DNA from: Channa striata
Lineage: Eukaryota; Chordata; Actinopteri; Anabantiformes; Channidae
Direction of reading: 5' to 3'
Assembly (NCBI GenBank): GCA_033026295.1
Contig: CM065187.1
Coordinates: forward strand, 19,688,388 to 19,752,387
DNA length: 64,000 nt
Shown: piece by piece, positions 1 through 12,316 of the stretch
Numbering within the stretch: position 1 is the first letter of the stretch
Layout of the letters: each line of letters starts with the position of its first letter
Notes under the pieces: generated by a model
Seen by the model: only the letters and a program-made list of their open reading frames with translations
The model's database searches: none
Told to the model about the DNA's origin: nothing
Position numbers and translations under genes: made by a program

Positions 1-584
1 AGCTATGTAGTAACCATTACTCCATGGTACATCTGTAGCATAAAGCAAAGACTGCACATTGATCTGGCCTCCTGTGATCTCTGTCAGTGAATTCATAACT
101 GTAAGGTTGACTAATAACATATTTTTACAATTACTTATTAGGGGTATCAAAGTATACAAATTTTGTCAAAAATGTCATTAACTGTTTAAAAAAAGAACTG
201 TTATTTGGCCTTGAGAAAAAATATAAAATGGATTGACAGTGACCATTCCTTCCTGCTAAAATGTAACAGATCTATTTAGACCCATTTGAATACATGATAA
301 ACACACATTTAGGAAGAAGGGGTCAAACAGCAAGGAAAGGAAAATAACACTGTACAAAAAACACTGTTGTGCAATGAAATTAAAGCCCAAAAGATGGGAT
401 AAAAAAAGTCAATAATGCAAAACAAGCAGAGTACTAATGCGGGAGGAGATTGGTCAGACAGATACCATCCTAGATGGATGTATTCTAAAACACACCATTA
501 AAGCCTGGAAATAGCTCAGTGGGTGGCATTAATGTGGCGGCAGAGGATTATGGAGCAGCAAACAGGGTGTAATCTAGGACTCAC
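1..584 (-). other. prkaa1 intron 2 (partial)
   Basis: AT-rich sequence downstream of exon 2 in the direction of transcription. No AMPK exon 3 is present. A 31-codon open stretch touches the left edge (see rejected items). Confidence 0.6.
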
Positions 585-726
585 AGTTTAATTATGTGAG
601 GGTGCCTGAAAAGCTTGAGGTTTTGGATCTCCCTACGGATCTTTCCCACCACATCCAAACTGCGGATCTTCTGCCTGTTCAAGATCTTCACGGCGACTTG
701 GTGCTTGGTCAGCTCATGTTGGCCCA
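585..726 (-). CDS. prkaa1: prkaa1 coding exon 2
   Basis: 142 nt. Acceptor ATTCTGCAG, then TGGGCCAAC, completing a Val codon split with exon 1. It ends ATTAAACT before the donor GTGAGT, leaving two bases of a Leu codon. It encodes the VAVK lysine strand and the alpha-C helix of the kinase N-lobe. Confidence 0.95.
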
Positions 727-2291
727 CTGCAGAATAAACAGGATGAGAGTAGTAATATCATTACAACCCTGACTATAGGAAAGGAGGAAAAAGATGACAA
801 TGCAAAATTATTAGAAATATTATTACTATTTTAAAAACTTGATATGGACATCCAACCGAGCTCAAATTACCTCATACAAAAATCTGACTATTAACATAAT
901 GGAAAACACAATTCAAAAAGCTTTCTTTTATTTCAGCCATAGTTTGCAAGTGGTTTCAGAAGATGTTTCCTAACCCAAAAGATTTTTTTTCTTTAACCCA
1001 CAGATATAATCACTCAGTTGAAGTGAAAATTACTATAAGTGATGTTGCAAGTTCTTCACCGCAACAGCAGCAGCTAGGAAAAAAGTAGGCAAGAATAACT
1101 GGAACTTATCTGAACAACTCTACTATAGAGTGCGGAAAAAGCATGCCATCTCGATGGATGGTGAAAAGACATAAAACCTGCAGCATTTACTCAAAAGCTG
1201 CTATTGATTTACCAGTCGTGCTAGTAGTAAACCATTAACTGTCTCCAGTAATCCAGACCACAATCATAGCAATCACTCCAGTGAACTGTGGTCTACTTTA
1301 ATTCAACAACAAAAATCTGAGTGCAGAGAGATGACTCATACTGGGAATTAACCAACTGTAAACAAAGCTGCCGGCTGTTCTGGAAAGGGCCTGCTTGGAT
1401 CACTTTATTTGGGTAAATTAGAAGTTAATCATCTGTTCCTAGGAAAAAAGCACTAAGGTTAAACACTAAACCGCCTACACAAGCGTGAGCTGAAAACGAA
1501 GGCACACCTAAAACATGCGAGCAAACGCTGATAAATGTTTAATGAACTTCAATAGGCATTTTATTCAGATACTTGTTGATGCAATCAGAGCTGTATGATG
1601 ACATACCGCCCTGCGTTAAAAAAAAAAAAGGGCGTAGATTGTGCTGCTTTTGCCTGACTCCCTCCGTACACATTTCAAAGCACTACTACGGTCTGCTCAA
1701 TACAGCTCATAAGGACGCCAAAGTTGAGATCAAGTATTGTACAAACCTGCAAAGCTTTCAAATATCACATTAATATATGAGAACGAGAGAAGCAGACTAG
1801 ATGAACCGGGATAATTAAACGCCCCGCGTTAGTTAGAGCCCAACTAGCGCGTTAACCAGCCCGGTTCACTTCCCGGTGTTTGTCTTGACAAACGACTTGT
1901 GGGTCTCTGATTAGCTCACAACGCAACCGACGCTAATTGACATACATGTGGCTAACTCGCAGCTAATGTCACAAAAGCTATCGCTATCTCCGCCAAGTGC
2001 AGCTACACCCCCAAAAGCGTCACGTTAAGCGAAAACTAGTTGAGCTAACTAGCGGCACAACAAGTGTGCCACCTTCCTGGCTTTGCGAAAAGGTAGCTTT
2101 CAGAGCGGGCTAAATTAGCAGCTAAGCTAAGATCTCACACTGCCACCATCTTCCAGTTGACAGGATGCGCAAACGCTAAGACAGTCAGACACACCTTTAA
2201 CCTTTCCGAACGTCCCCACTCCGAGCGTGTCCCCGAGAATGTAATGTCCGATTTTAACTCTTCCTTCATGTTTTGGTTTTTCCGTCGCCAT
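585..2291 (-). CDS. prkaa1: AMP-activated protein kinase catalytic subunit alpha-1, 5' part (2 coding exons; gene continues past the left edge)
   Basis: Catalytic subunit of AMPK, the heterotrimeric Ser/Thr kinase that senses AMP/ATP and switches on catabolism. Coding exons join(2195..2291, 585..726) on the minus strand; 32 codons plus 1 base join 2 bases plus 46 codons. Visible: start MATEKPKHEG, the glycine-rich loop LGVGTFGKV (about residues 23-31), VAVK with the ATP-binding Lys (about 46), and REIQNL with the alpha-C Glu (about 65), ending at HPHIIKL. Ile in GHYIL, Val-Gly before the HELT segment and Arg-Arg in KIRREI fit alpha-1 better than alpha-2 (from knowledge of the family). The ATG has a strong Kozak context (A at -3, G at +4). 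Only the N-lobe start is present; the next exon, which should begin with YQVIS, is not in the window. Identity as an AMPK alpha is nearly certain; alpha-1 rather than alpha-2 is very likely. Confidence 0.95.
727..2194 (-). other. prkaa1 intron 1
   Basis: 1,468-nt intron bounded by GT (2194-2193) and AG. AT-rich on the left; CpG content rises from about 1800 towards exon 1. It holds a short poly-A run near 1619. No other feature was recognised. Confidence 0.7.
2195..2291 (-). CDS. prkaa1: prkaa1 coding exon 1
   Basis: 97 nt, 32 codons plus one base. It starts at ATG 2291-2289 and ends AAAG before the donor GTGTGT. It encodes the N-terminus and the whole glycine-rich ATP-binding loop. Confidence 0.93.
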
Positions 2292-2460
2292 CTTCCCGCA
2301 GTGGCCTTGCTGCGGGTAAAGCTAGTTTGCGGGCAGAGACGGACCGAACTCGGCTGTGCTCGCTTCCCTACTAGCGGCGCCGCTCCGCACAGACAGTGGG
2401 AGGCGCCCCGGCACTTGCGTGATTCGTTAAAAGCGTAAGTGACGTAGTGTGTCGCCTTCA
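2292..2460 (-). promoter_or_regulatory. prkaa1 5' UTR and CpG-rich promoter region
   Basis: GC- and CpG-rich block directly upstream of the prkaa1 start, sharply different from the AT-rich DNA to its right. It contains a CRE-like TGACGT core at about 2440 and no clear TATA box. This fits a housekeeping-type CpG promoter. The transcription start cannot be placed from sequence alone. Confidence 0.6.
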
Positions 2461-4536
2461 ATGGCTCTTAGTAAACTACAGAACAAAGCAACTTGGTTAG
2501 CAACTTGTCATGGTTAAGATTTATATATGCATAGGAAAACTCATATAATCAACTTAGTAATGCAGTTGACATAAATGTACGCAGTAAGATATTAAAGACC
2601 TTTTACTAGTTCAATATTCTTCTCTTCTTTGTGCTGTGGCAGCTGTATCAGAGTCAGCAACTCCAATATACTGCTGCCTCTCTGAAAGCCATGAAGTTGG
2701 TTGTGGAAAAAAGGAAACTTTTTATTTTGCATACATATTAATATGTTCAATGCATATTTAACTTTGCTTAAAAACTATGGACAATACTGCACTTTACATT
2801 TCAGATTATCCAACCAATTTGCGTTACAGGACAGTTTATCATGGTAAATTACTGCCATCATTACTGAAAATATTCCAAATTAGTCCCTGTTCTATTCTCA
2901 TGTCATTTTATCTAACTATAGGTTATATATAAACATTATTTTGTGCAGAAAAGTATCATAAATTATTTACAAAGCTAAAGCGTGTCATAAATATAGCCAC
3001 AAGAAGTGGTTGTGGTGCAAGCTCAGTGTGGATCAACTTAGCACTGTAACGGCAGATATGTCATGATAATTGTTTTAGATACAGCATGCACTGTTTTACT
3101 ATAACTGATAAATCTAATGGAAATTATCAACAGGGAGTCACATATCTCAACCAGCATTTGATCGTGAGCATTGTAGGTAGCTGGAGAGGACCTAAGCAGA
3201 CAAACTGTTTAAGCAAAATAGCTGAACTACATTTCAATTAATTGCACAAATTGTCAACTAATGGCCAATTTCCCCAAAAGAATGTATTATTTTCATGAGT
3301 AAATGTGTTTTACTCGATACTGCTCCATTTATGCAACCTAGTGAGGACAGTATGAAATGCTGTTTGATGAAGGCAAAATGATTACACTTTTACAGCTTCA
3401 CTATTCATGCTGACAGAAACCAAAACTTACTGTGTGGCCCTAATGTTGTCCCCTCTACTGTATCTTGTGTCCTAAGAGACTAAAACCACTCATAGACATG
3501 TTGTGAATAGTAATGACCTTACCAGGATGTGTAGAGTTGCACAATGGCAGGAAGGGGTGTCCAAATCAGTGCCATTGCAATGATTGGTACTTAGCACCCA
3601 CAAACCCCACAAACCCACACCCTAAAAAACTACAAACTAATGTTCCTCACAGGATTCTCCGAATGACTTATAAAAACCAAAATAAAAAAATAAAACATAC
3701 AGTCAGTCAGTGAGTAATTCTCACACAAAGAAAGGCCTGGTAAACAGTTTCCACGGCTGCCTTGAGTTGTCTTGTAGGAATTAAACAGTTAGTTAACCGT
3801 CCTTGTCAGGTACAGAACACAGTCTATACATCTGTCTTTCTGTTTGATTGTGTGGTATCTAGTCTCTCTATGTGCTTTTGTTTTTTAAAATGAAATGTTT
3901 TATACATAGTTTAAAGGAAGCTTCTATACAGTACAAACGTTCGTTATCTTGAGCTTTCTTCATCCTGTTGCTGTTCTTATTTATTATGAGATTTTTTAAC
4001 TTTGATGGACACTAACTGTGAATATTTTATTCTTGTTGATGGCTGCACATATTTTAACAGATTAGACCAGATGTCTACAAATATACTAGAAGAGTTTCTT
4101 CATTGTCGACATCTTGTGGTTGCCTAGAGATCCTGCAGGTCCAACTTTTCTCAAGGTTCTGTGCATAAAATGTTTGGGAGAGGAGCTGATCTCTGAGTGT
4201 GATGGCAAGTTTTAGGTGTAAAAAAGTTGTACAGATACGACTACGTATCTTGTTATAGGGCTTTTTTAAATTTTACTAACTAGGTCAAAGTTTAAATTGT
4301 GTAGTAGAGTTTTATTATCCAAATAGATAATAAAAGATAATTCAGATGTTCTAGCAGCTTATACAGAGGGAGCACAGCTCAATCTTAAGTTTTCACAATA
4401 CACGATCATGTAAGATTATTTATGTATTGTGCTAAAGGCCACAGTTAGTTTGTTGTTTTACTAATGCTATTATGACCATATTTGTTTATTCCACAGTCTC
4501 TTTATTAGAATACAAATTGTAAATTTAATACAGTTA
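2461..4536. other. intergenic, prkaa1 to aif1l
   Basis: AT-rich DNA. The open frames are short and have no recognisable domain. Nothing else seen. Confidence 0.5.
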
Positions 4537-4889
4537 GACTGGCCCCCAAAGAGTCCAGAATTCAATATGACAGAAGCAGTATAAGATCCCCTGGACAGAC
4601 AAAGCCTAAAGATGAACTCTAGGAAGTGCTGAAGTAAGCTTTGTATAAGAAGATTATGCAAGAAAACTTTAGGACAGTCTCACCAAAAGAATTAAAGATG
4701 TGCTAAGTGCAAAGGGAGGTCACACTACTGACTTTTGCCAGCAGAAGGTGCTTTGTTCTCAATATTATTTTTATAGTATGAACACATATTTTGTAGCTTC
4801 TGTTTATTTCTTATCAGAGAGACCTAGAAATAAAAAATGATTGTGTCTGTACTTTTGATAAACAGCAAAGCTTTTGCACGGCACTGCAC
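4537..4889 (+). pseudogene. Tc1/mariner transposase C-terminal relic with 3' terminal inverted repeat remnant
   Basis: Plus-strand translation at 4537-4572 gives DWPPKSPEFNMT, close to the Trp-Pro-x-x-Ser-Pro-Asp-Leu-Asn segment around the second catalytic Asp of Tc1 transposases. Next comes DEL-stop-EVLK-stop-ALY at the usual EELW..L..AW position, and in another frame IKDVLSAKGGHTTD (about 4691-4732), the family's C-terminal signature. In-frame stops and a frame change show it is dead. About 140 nt on, CTTTTGCACGGCACTGCAC (4871-4889) resembles the end of a Tc1 inverted repeat. The 5' part of the element was not found. Family-level assignment is firm; the exact subfamily is unknown. Confidence 0.75.
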
Positions 4890-6959
4890 AGATTTAGTGA
4901 GCACCAGCCGTCAGTGGATATTAATAAGAATGCTCTTTTTATATATTTAACTACCACTTTTTAAGAACTTGTCAAAATCCATATATTAAGCATCAAAGTC
5001 TTTAATTTCATGTTTTTAAACGGTTATACTTGCAGGACGTTGGCTATTGTTTTAACTTGCATATGGACTATTAATTATGAAACCCAAAAAGGTCAGCTGG
5101 CTTTTAATAACGTGAGAATAAGGCGTCACATTTGAATACACTTATACAATTGTTATTATAATCAGACTGCTTGGGTTACCAATGAAGACAACTTGTTTAC
5201 TCTTTTCCATGAATCTGCAGCTTCTAAGCACTCGGTTGCATTCCTACTGCCAAAGAATCTCACTTGTCTTGACTTTTATTTCCCAGTAGATGGCAATGTC
5301 TACACAAGAGAGCTGATGCCAGATAAGAATGAAGCCCTGCTCCTGCGTTTGTTGCAGTGTTAGGTTCATTAATTTCATGTTAGCCAGTTATCACTTGATG
5401 CCGAATGATATAACATTTGAATTAGTGGTCCTGATTCAGCAATAACTAGCCATTGATAAAGAAAAACAACAAGTGTTCAGGATAATTCTTCTGAACACAT
5501 ACATATCAGCCCCTGGCAGTTTATTATTGTAGGAGTAATTAAAACAGTAACTTTAATTACAGAGGTTCTTAATATAAACGTGCTGGATTTGCCTGTTATC
5601 ATGCATGTTGTCAAAGTGTTGCTTTTAATTGTCAAACAATTCCAAATTATCTGCTGTACCAATGAAATATTAATGGCCTTAAAATAAAGGAAATAAGACA
5701 CAACCAAGCCCATTTAATTGTTACCATTAGCAGCTATTTCCTTTTTTATGGAAACATTTTATTGCTTATGAGCATATATGCATACAGCTGCATGTCTATT
5801 ACACAACATTAACATTTAAAAATAAAAAAAATATATATATACACACACACGCACTCAAATAGCTGTAACAGCCAATGATTACCCTGCATTAGTTGTTAGA
5901 GAGGAAATCTGGGAAATAACCATGCAAATCTTTCTAATTTCCTATTGCAAAACTGATAATTATTGATTTTTAAGTATTGAAAAGGCAGTTCATTAAAACC
6001 TCTGTAGGTTGATGATCAGCCAATTTTTAAGACTGTTGAGCACTTTGAAGAGTCCTACAGTAAATATGATTAGTCATTTAGTCCTAAAAGTAGGTGGTTA
6101 TCTCTTGATATAACAGAACTGTGATCTGAACACAATACAAAAATAAAATAAAAAATAAAATAAAATGACTTGAAAAATGTACATACTAAATTCACATTCT
6201 AAACCACAATGTTAGTTCAGATTACCAGACATTACTGCAATAAACAATTCAAACTTAGCAGGCTAGTGTAAGACAAATTTTAATTCCTTTGGTGTCTGCA
6301 CACAATGTGAATCTTACTAACACTAGAAGATGTAATACACCAAACAGACCGAAAACAAAACAACGTAACAGGTTAAAGCATGTGTTGAATCTAGTACAAA
6401 TGCCAATTGCACAGTAAATGGTGAGAATTACAGGAAATGTTAAACTGGAGGGACAAAGAGTGAGGCACAAAATACAAAATACACAGGACCATGAGCCCAG
6501 TTAAACAAAGCAATGGCTGATTGATGAAACAATATGGGGGAGAAAGATGAATCTACAACAAAGTGAAATGAATAAACACATATGAAAAACAGGACAAATT
6601 TAGGATCATTTGAACAATTTATGTAGCAATAAATGAATTATCTGATGCAGTGACATAAAGTCATAAAAAGTATGAAAAGCAAAAAGAAAACAAACTACAC
6701 TTTAAAAAAATCCATCATTTGTGAATGTCGATCACTCAACGTGTAAAAACCAACAAACACATCAATATAATTCAACAAACATTGTTAAATCCATCTTATT
6801 AAACAGTAAAGAACATCATTTCTTGGTTTTCTGGAATTAGTATGTGAAGAAGACTGCTTAAATTAAAGGTTTTTCAATCTGTGTTTAAGCTCTACAGTAT
6901 CTGCATGTTAAGGCACTTGGAAAGAATAGGATTGTACTGTGTGTAGCATATTATGTACA

Positions 6960-6965
6960 TTTATT
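6960..6965 (-). terminator. candidate aif1l polyadenylation signal
   Basis: AATAAA on the minus strand, about 670 nt past the aif1l stop codon. The motif is common by chance in AT-rich DNA, so this is only a candidate. Confidence 0.25.
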
Positions 6966-7463
6966 CCACTCGTGTGCCTGTAAATCACAATCCTTCCAAA
7001 ATTAACATGTGCTTAACCTTACAGATCTAAAACAATGTCAAATTTGCTTTTTCTCACATACTGAAACTAAACTAACATCATCTCTTATTGTTCTCACAGC
7101 AGACTTCAAATGAGTAATTCAGCCCAGAGGAAACAGGCTGGGCCTATAATCTCTGGCACCTGATCTCAAGCAAAACGGTGACCAACATTAGCCTGGCAGG
7201 AATCTATGCAAGACAACTGAGTACCGTACAAAAAATAGGATGAAAAACGTTTCTTTTGCTTGTGCTTCTCTACACTCACACTGTTAAAATGAAGGAATTC
7301 CCTTAAAATATACCATGAAACACTTAGTACAAAATTTAATTTATCAAGCGATTACATGTACAACTTTCAATGCTACATAATAATTAAGAAAAAAAGATCA
7401 ATATTCACAGTCAAACATCATTTAGTGACTTACGGGCTCAGTCTTCCAAACAACAGAAACCTT

Positions 7464-7464
<1 letters not shown>

Positions 7465-7496
<32 letters not shown>
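7465..7496. repeat. (CA)16 microsatellite
   Basis: Uninterrupted CA dinucleotides, within the probable 3' UTR of aif1l. Confidence 0.97.
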
Positions 7497-7500
<4 letters not shown>

Positions 7501-7634
7501 ATGTTCACAATATAACATCCTCAATCACTGGTCCCACACCAATACGACACTGCACATTATGAAAACGGTTCAGTTCCACACAACCAGTGATGGTCCCTCT
7601 GCTTCACTGGGATTCTGGAGGTTGACATCTGTAT

Positions 7635-7722
7635 TTAAGGCAGACTAGCAATGTCCCGCTTTGGAGGGGGTCCCTCTGGCTTGCAGGGAGATCCATTGGC
7701 TTTGTCTTCAAAGATCAAGACT
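7635..7722 (-). CDS. aif1l: aif1l coding exon 6 (terminal)
   Basis: 88 nt after the acceptor TTTTTGTAG, which lies next to a long poly-T tract on this strand (poly-A near 7727-7744 on the plus strand). It encodes VLIFEDKANGSP to PPPKRDIASLP and the stop TAA (7637-7635). Confidence 0.97.
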
Positions 7723-10700
7723 CTACAAAAAAAAAAAAAAAAAAGTCATAAAACAGTCAAAGACATCGGTAGTGTTTTAAAATTAAAATAGAAAGCCTGC
7801 CCTGACAATATTGATATGACTCCCTTTGATTTATGTTTGTTTGAAGTTATTTACTGATAAAATCTAACTTTTAAGTGGGTCAGACTGCTTAACATTGAAC
7901 TTGTTCTATGCTACTGTGGAACTTCTGTACTGTACTTTCTTCCTATTGTCCAAAATACTGCAGTATGCATACAAAGAAATATAATGGCATCTGCTTTTGA
8001 TGAACGTAAAAAAATATGGATTTATGAATATCTGTGATTGTGCTTCAACATTAAAACAATACTTGAAAAGTAAAGGAGAAGAAAAACAGCGAGAAGGAAT
8101 AAGAGAAGAAGTTAGATGCTGATCTTCAATTTTAACGTACATTATTTTCAACTTTATTTCCCTTTGCGAAATTGTTCTAGGAGTTGAACGGCCATTCCTT
8201 GGGATTTTTGATGACTGTTCTGTCAACTGAGCCACAAAAGACTCAAATTCGTCAATGCCCCCATTTATTTGTTAGTTATGAAAACATTTTGCCAACGGCT
8301 GCAAGACGCAGAAAAAAACAAAACCAAAATACAAACAAAAAAATCAAGTGACAATGCTGCTAAGTTGACAACGCTGCTCTGCACTCTGGAAGTCATGTAA
8401 ACGTATACCACAAGCTCCACCACAAAAACAGAAAGTGACTAGTCATTTCTGTGCACAAACAGGTGGTCATGTTTAATATAGCGTTTAATTTAATTCTATT
8501 CTTCTGCTATTATGTAATAACACTTTTATTAACAACTCAGGATTTTTTTTCTGCAAACTCATTATTGTTTTAACATGAAAGTTATATAGACAAGCAGAGA
8601 CTGTGACAATAGGCTGGAATGATATAAAAGCAATGAGTTTTGTTTGGGAAGGAAATCAGCTACTGGAAAACAATGAGATCCACAGTCATGATGTGAAGTA
8701 GCTGAGCAGCAAGTGAAATAAAAAAAGAATGAAGGAACACCACAAATGGACAGAGGAGAATAGTGGTTTAGTCTGTACACAATAGAGTGAAAAATCTGAC
8801 AGGAACTATGCAGAACCAATGCCCGTCTTTAATTTCCTTTTTGGAAAACTCTGCAAAGCTCCACTAAGCCCATAAGGAGCAATGATCCCAGTGACGACAC
8901 TCAGCAACTTAAACTTGGCAAATCTCTCCAGCAACCGTTGTCTTCACACTTCTGATTCCTCCTCTGCTCAACGAAGGTGGATGACATCTGTCAGTTAACC
9001 ACAGACAGGGTCCAACCAGCTTAGCTGAGCAGAGCTGACATGTAGCAGCCAAAACCCAGGCTCGTGCAGATCCAGAGAAAGGCTGCTTTAAAAGGCTTCA
9101 CCCAGCAACACTGAACCATTTCACAATAACAGGAAATACTAAATCTTAGCCACTAGAGACAGTTTAGAAAAAATGCCCATCTAAAAAATATAAAAAACAA
9201 GGAATCTTGCTGAAAGAATTTAATGAGTTTTGTTGCTTTTCTCAGCCCTATGTGACTGACGGCAGTTAATCAGTCTATAATCAGTCAGCTAAGAACATGA
9301 TCCCAGCTAAGGATATGGATGGGATGGCTATGGACAGACTATTGAGAGAGATTTTGTTGCTATGGCAATCAAGGAGTAATGCAGCATGTGGGTTGTGACC
9401 AAGCATCCCAAAATCCCTTGCTAAGAGATGAAACGATATGCTGCACATGATTTGTATCCCCCACCAGACATGGTAAAACACAATGAACCAGTAGATAGTT
9501 TGTAGAGGAGTTTACATGTACAATAAAATTGTTTTAAAAATGTTCTTCATACACACAGAGGTTTACTTACAGTTTGAGAACAGCTGAACGCTTGCCCAAC
9601 ATCATCTTGACAAAGTCTCTGTAGTTGATAGTGTTGCTGCTGCCACCCGTTACTTCAACAATCATTTTCTTCAGCTCCAAGTGGGTTTTAGGAACACCCA
9701 GCTTTTCCATCATTCGCTTCAGACCCATCAGATCTAGGAGAAGGTACATTTGACGATCAGGTCCATGATTAGGAGGGACAATTTTATATTGCCTTATGTT
9801 TTTGGAAGTGGATTGATTTCAAGCCTGTATTTCTCATCACACTGTCAAATGAGGTAATAGAAAATCCAATAGAATGTAAATATCTAATTTCATGTTTACA
9901 AAGCACATTAGTGGCATTTTAACACATTTTAACATTAACTAATAACTGCCAGCAGTGCAGAAATCTTCTAACTACAATTTCACTCATTTCTGCTTGATTA
10001 GTAAGTTTTGGGCAGAGTGTTTTGGAGAGTAAGATAAGATAAGAAATTTCCATGTTACAGCAGCAAAAAATGTGCATTGTACGGCAAAAAGATTATCAAA
10101 ATACAGTATATGCAATCTAAAATGAAAAAATAGAAAATAAGAATAAAAAATGTTCCTGTGTACACAATCATACAAGCAATTGCACCATGGGTCATTTATA
10201 TTGCACAGTTTTGAAAAAGTGACTAATCGTGATAATGGTTCACTGGGAGCAGCAGGGAGGAAAGATCTTCGATATCACTCCTTCCCACATTTCGGATGTA
10301 AGTGTCTGTCACTGAAGGAGCTGCTCAGACATGACGTACATGGGTGGTAGTCGTTGTCCAGCATGGATTACAGAGTGGCTACCATGCTCCTTTCTCCCAC
10401 CTCCTGCACTGAGTCCAGGGGCATCCCAAAATTGAGCTGGCCGTCCTGAAATGGTCTTCAGTAGCACTCCCTGCACTCTAAAAGTCCTTAGTCTTAGTAG
10501 TAGAGCAGAATGAGGGTCTAGGGCAGAGCAGACATGACTGACTCTCTGCTATCATCGCTAGATCCACTCAAGTCACTACATATATGTGTCAAAACACCTC
10601 CATATAAGCATGAGCAGTACTAAGGCACACTGGTCCTTTAAGCTACATGCCAAAATTGGCCAAATAACATCTTCACAATGATAACGCCGACATGCTGATG

Positions 10701-12236
10701 TTTAACAGTTTCCTAGGTTTACATGTCAGCATGCAGGATAACTTTTTATAACGGTAAACACTAAAGAAGTACTGAGGTTGGTAGGATATCTTGTACAAAT
10801 AAATTTCAGATATTTCACTAGATAACAGATTATTGACCCAGTGGTGTTACGCAATATAAGTCAGGGCATAAACAGACTGACAGACAATAACAACCCTACA
10901 ATGGGTAAAGCTGCCGCAGTACATCTGTTTTTCGACTGCCCCACTAAAGTTTGCCCCCCACCTGCTTAAGAACTATTGGCATTCTCAGTGGTGTGCAACA
11001 TGATCTCACTTTACATACAGGACACAAACATGACACATGAGCCACTTCAAAGCCTGTGCTCACATCACTTAGACAACACACACTGTATTAATTACTGCTT
11101 CCTCGTGTTGACACTGCACACAATTCTGCTGACAGCTGTTATCCAAGTGCAGTTGTGTGCTGCTTATTACTCACCAATCTCTCCTTGGTCATTTAGGTCA
11201 AACTCAGCATATTTATCTGCAAAACAAACACACGCAGGATATTATTACTAACAGTTGTAATCCATTCTCAGCTTACACATCATATGTAGTAAAATAATAA
11301 TTTAATGAACACCAGTCCCCAGCTGCTGTCTTGCATTTCAGCAAAGTGGTTACCACACACTGTGTTCTGAGCTCACTGTCTTACACTCTGCTGACAGCTG
11401 ACCTAGCAAAAAATAAAGACACAAACAGCTGATAACAACAGGTGTGGTTTTGTCAGTGTGTGCTCTGCATGTCTGTCAGCAGAAAGCAGGCAAAGGGCAG
11501 CTGAGACAGGCAGGCTGACATAAGGAAAAGATTAAGAGTGAGAGGGTTAGTTCAAACACAGAACTTGGGAAGGAAAATAGATATGCTTAAGTTGAAAAAT
11601 GAAAGCTCACAATACAGCTTCACTTCAGTCACTCATACAATCTACGTCTGATCCTTTTAGCTTGACATCATGCAGACCAACCAATGAGCTTTTACACTCC
11701 CACATTCAAAGGGATGCAACTAATTTGTTTAACACTCAAGAGCAATTAAGATTTTTTTCTTTTATTAACAAAATATAAGTTAAATAGGACTTTTAAAGGA
11801 GAGTATAAAGAAATTTAATACATGTGGTGAACCTATTTGAAGTCTTGACATTTGTATCCCATTTTTGTCTGTACTTATAACATTACTTACTTATAATATT
11901 AGGATTTAATAAACTCAACCTGGACTAGAAACTAAAAAATGAGTACATAAATGGAAAGAATTGATTTGCCAATAATAAATAAACCTTAAGTTAACATTTA
12001 AACTTCAGGTCTGTGGTCACTGGAGTATTTTTCAGACTAAATTTCACTATTCTCCATACTCTAGACGACAACTTTAGTCACATTACACTTGCTATTTTTG
12101 TTCCACAATGGAAGCTCTGTGCGTATTTGGAGGGAAAGAGAGGGGAGACTTTGTTAACTATGTGCACCCATGGGGAATGGGACCGGACAATGCCAACCCT
12201 GTTCGTAAACTCTAAAGAGGGAGGGCCTGGGGCTGC

Positions 12237-12316
<80 letters not shown>

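Larger units (their letters stand above)
4890..7634. other. intergenic and probable aif1l 3' UTR
   Basis: AT-rich. The right part, up to 7634, should be the aif1l 3' UTR. It contains a small compound (AT)n(AC)n microsatellite near 5831-5851, an AAAAT-rich tract near 6140-6165 and a (CA)16 repeat. No coding signal seen. Confidence 0.5.

Noticed and set aside
1..94. Minus-strand open stretch after an AG, reading MNSLTEITGGQINVQSLL and onward
   Set aside because: It is only about 31 codons, lies in prkaa1 intron 2, does not match AMPK exon 3, and a run this long is common by chance. A faint fasciclin-like look could not be supported.
2135..2461. 108-codon minus frame over the prkaa1 promoter and exon 1
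   Set aside because: It is in the wrong frame for the kinase; the real frame starts at 2291 and matches AMPK residue by residue.
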